Part shown: positions 63,897-64,000 of the stretch, piece by piece
Layout of the letters: the number at the start of each line of letters is the position of its first letter
Position numbering within the stretch: position 1 is the stretch's first letter
NCBI GenBank assembly: GCA_044222005.1
Contig: JBGANY010000005.1
Coordinates: 54,168-118,167, forward strand
Direction of reading: 5' to 3'
DNA length: 64,000 bases
Origin: Methylotenera_A sp044222005
Lineage (GTDB): Bacteria > Pseudomonadota > Gammaproteobacteria > Burkholderiales > Methylophilaceae
Notes under the pieces: generated by a model
Databases searched by the model: none
Told to the model about the DNA's origin: nothing
What the model saw: only the letters and a program-made list of their open reading frames with translations
Position numbers and translations under genes: made by a program

Positions 63897-64000
63897 AACG
63901 AACTTTTTTGATTTTGATAATGTGATTATTATAAAGTATGAAAGATGCTTGTGGCTTAATGCGGGAATTTTAGTGCGGGTAAATGGCGCCTAGCACACGC

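Overview
The window looks like the replication-origin region of a betaproteobacterial chromosome, most likely a methylotroph of the family Methylophilaceae (Methylotenera/Methylophilus-like). The reasons are the gene orders rpmH-rnpA-yidD-yidC-mnmE and dnaA-dnaN-gyrB, parA/parB beside rsmG/mnmG and the atp operon, the betaproteobacterial neighbourhoods (accB-accC-prmA, hemC-hemD with an AlgZ/AlgR pair and argH, yicC with kinase/phosphatase/rph/rdgB/hemW, rplM-rpsI-argC-erpA) and a stand-alone pqqA. The genus is inferred from content; no rRNA or tRNA gene was seen.

Layout. 1-1776: 5' part of the ATP synthase operon on the minus strand (atpI, atpB, atpE, start of atpF); atpE carries what looks like an internal deletion. 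1929-6094: parB-parA-rsmG-mnmG with ATGA-type overlaps. 6186-7858: an SHP-type cytochrome c and a cytochrome b561 partner behind a perfect FNR-type box, then a DUF1508 protein. Three perfect 16-bp parS sites lie at 4613, 6186 and 7396. 7917-11744: mnmE, yidC, yidD, rnpA, rpmH. 11745-17214: DnaA boxes, dnaA, probable oriC, dnaN, gyrB. 17292-22810: accessory stretch with a secreted DUF4189 protein and a membrane-anchored partner, rubredoxin, katG, a 5'-truncated oxyR and pqqA. 22952-29431: DUF3426 protein, prmA, accC, accB, aroQ, a TlpA-like thioredoxin and dsbD, all minus. 29533-36838: fxsA, a ferredoxin-reductase, hemD/hemC, a mechanosensitive-channel-like protein, an AlgR/AlgZ pair and argH. 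36851-43966: a FimV-like protein, hemW, a small unknown gene, rdgB, rph, a PP2C phosphatase, a Ser/Thr kinase, yicC.

44182-49564 is the most unusual block: circularly permuted ATP-grasp, alpha-E, transglutaminase-like protein, an unrecognised 400-residue protein whose C-terminal half resembles the metal centre of 4-hydroxyphenylpyruvate dioxygenase (VOC fold), and the Anbu proteasome homologue. The ATP-grasp/alpha-E/transglutaminase/Anbu combination is a known predicted peptide-ligation and cleavage system; the VOC-like member is the part I do not recognise. A 4x8-bp tandem repeat precedes it.

49568-62245: gmk, rpoZ, spoT, recG (start codon unclear), ubiC, ubiA, a second FimV-like gene, rplM-rpsI, argC, a coiled-coil membrane protein, bactofilin, erpA and a GDSL lipoprotein esterase. 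62246-63896: a small possibly broken coiled-coil/TM ORF, then gltA. No insertion sequence, prophage or CRISPR array was seen. Three conserved genes (atpE, oxyR, and perhaps recG) have abnormal ends, which is worth checking against raw reads.
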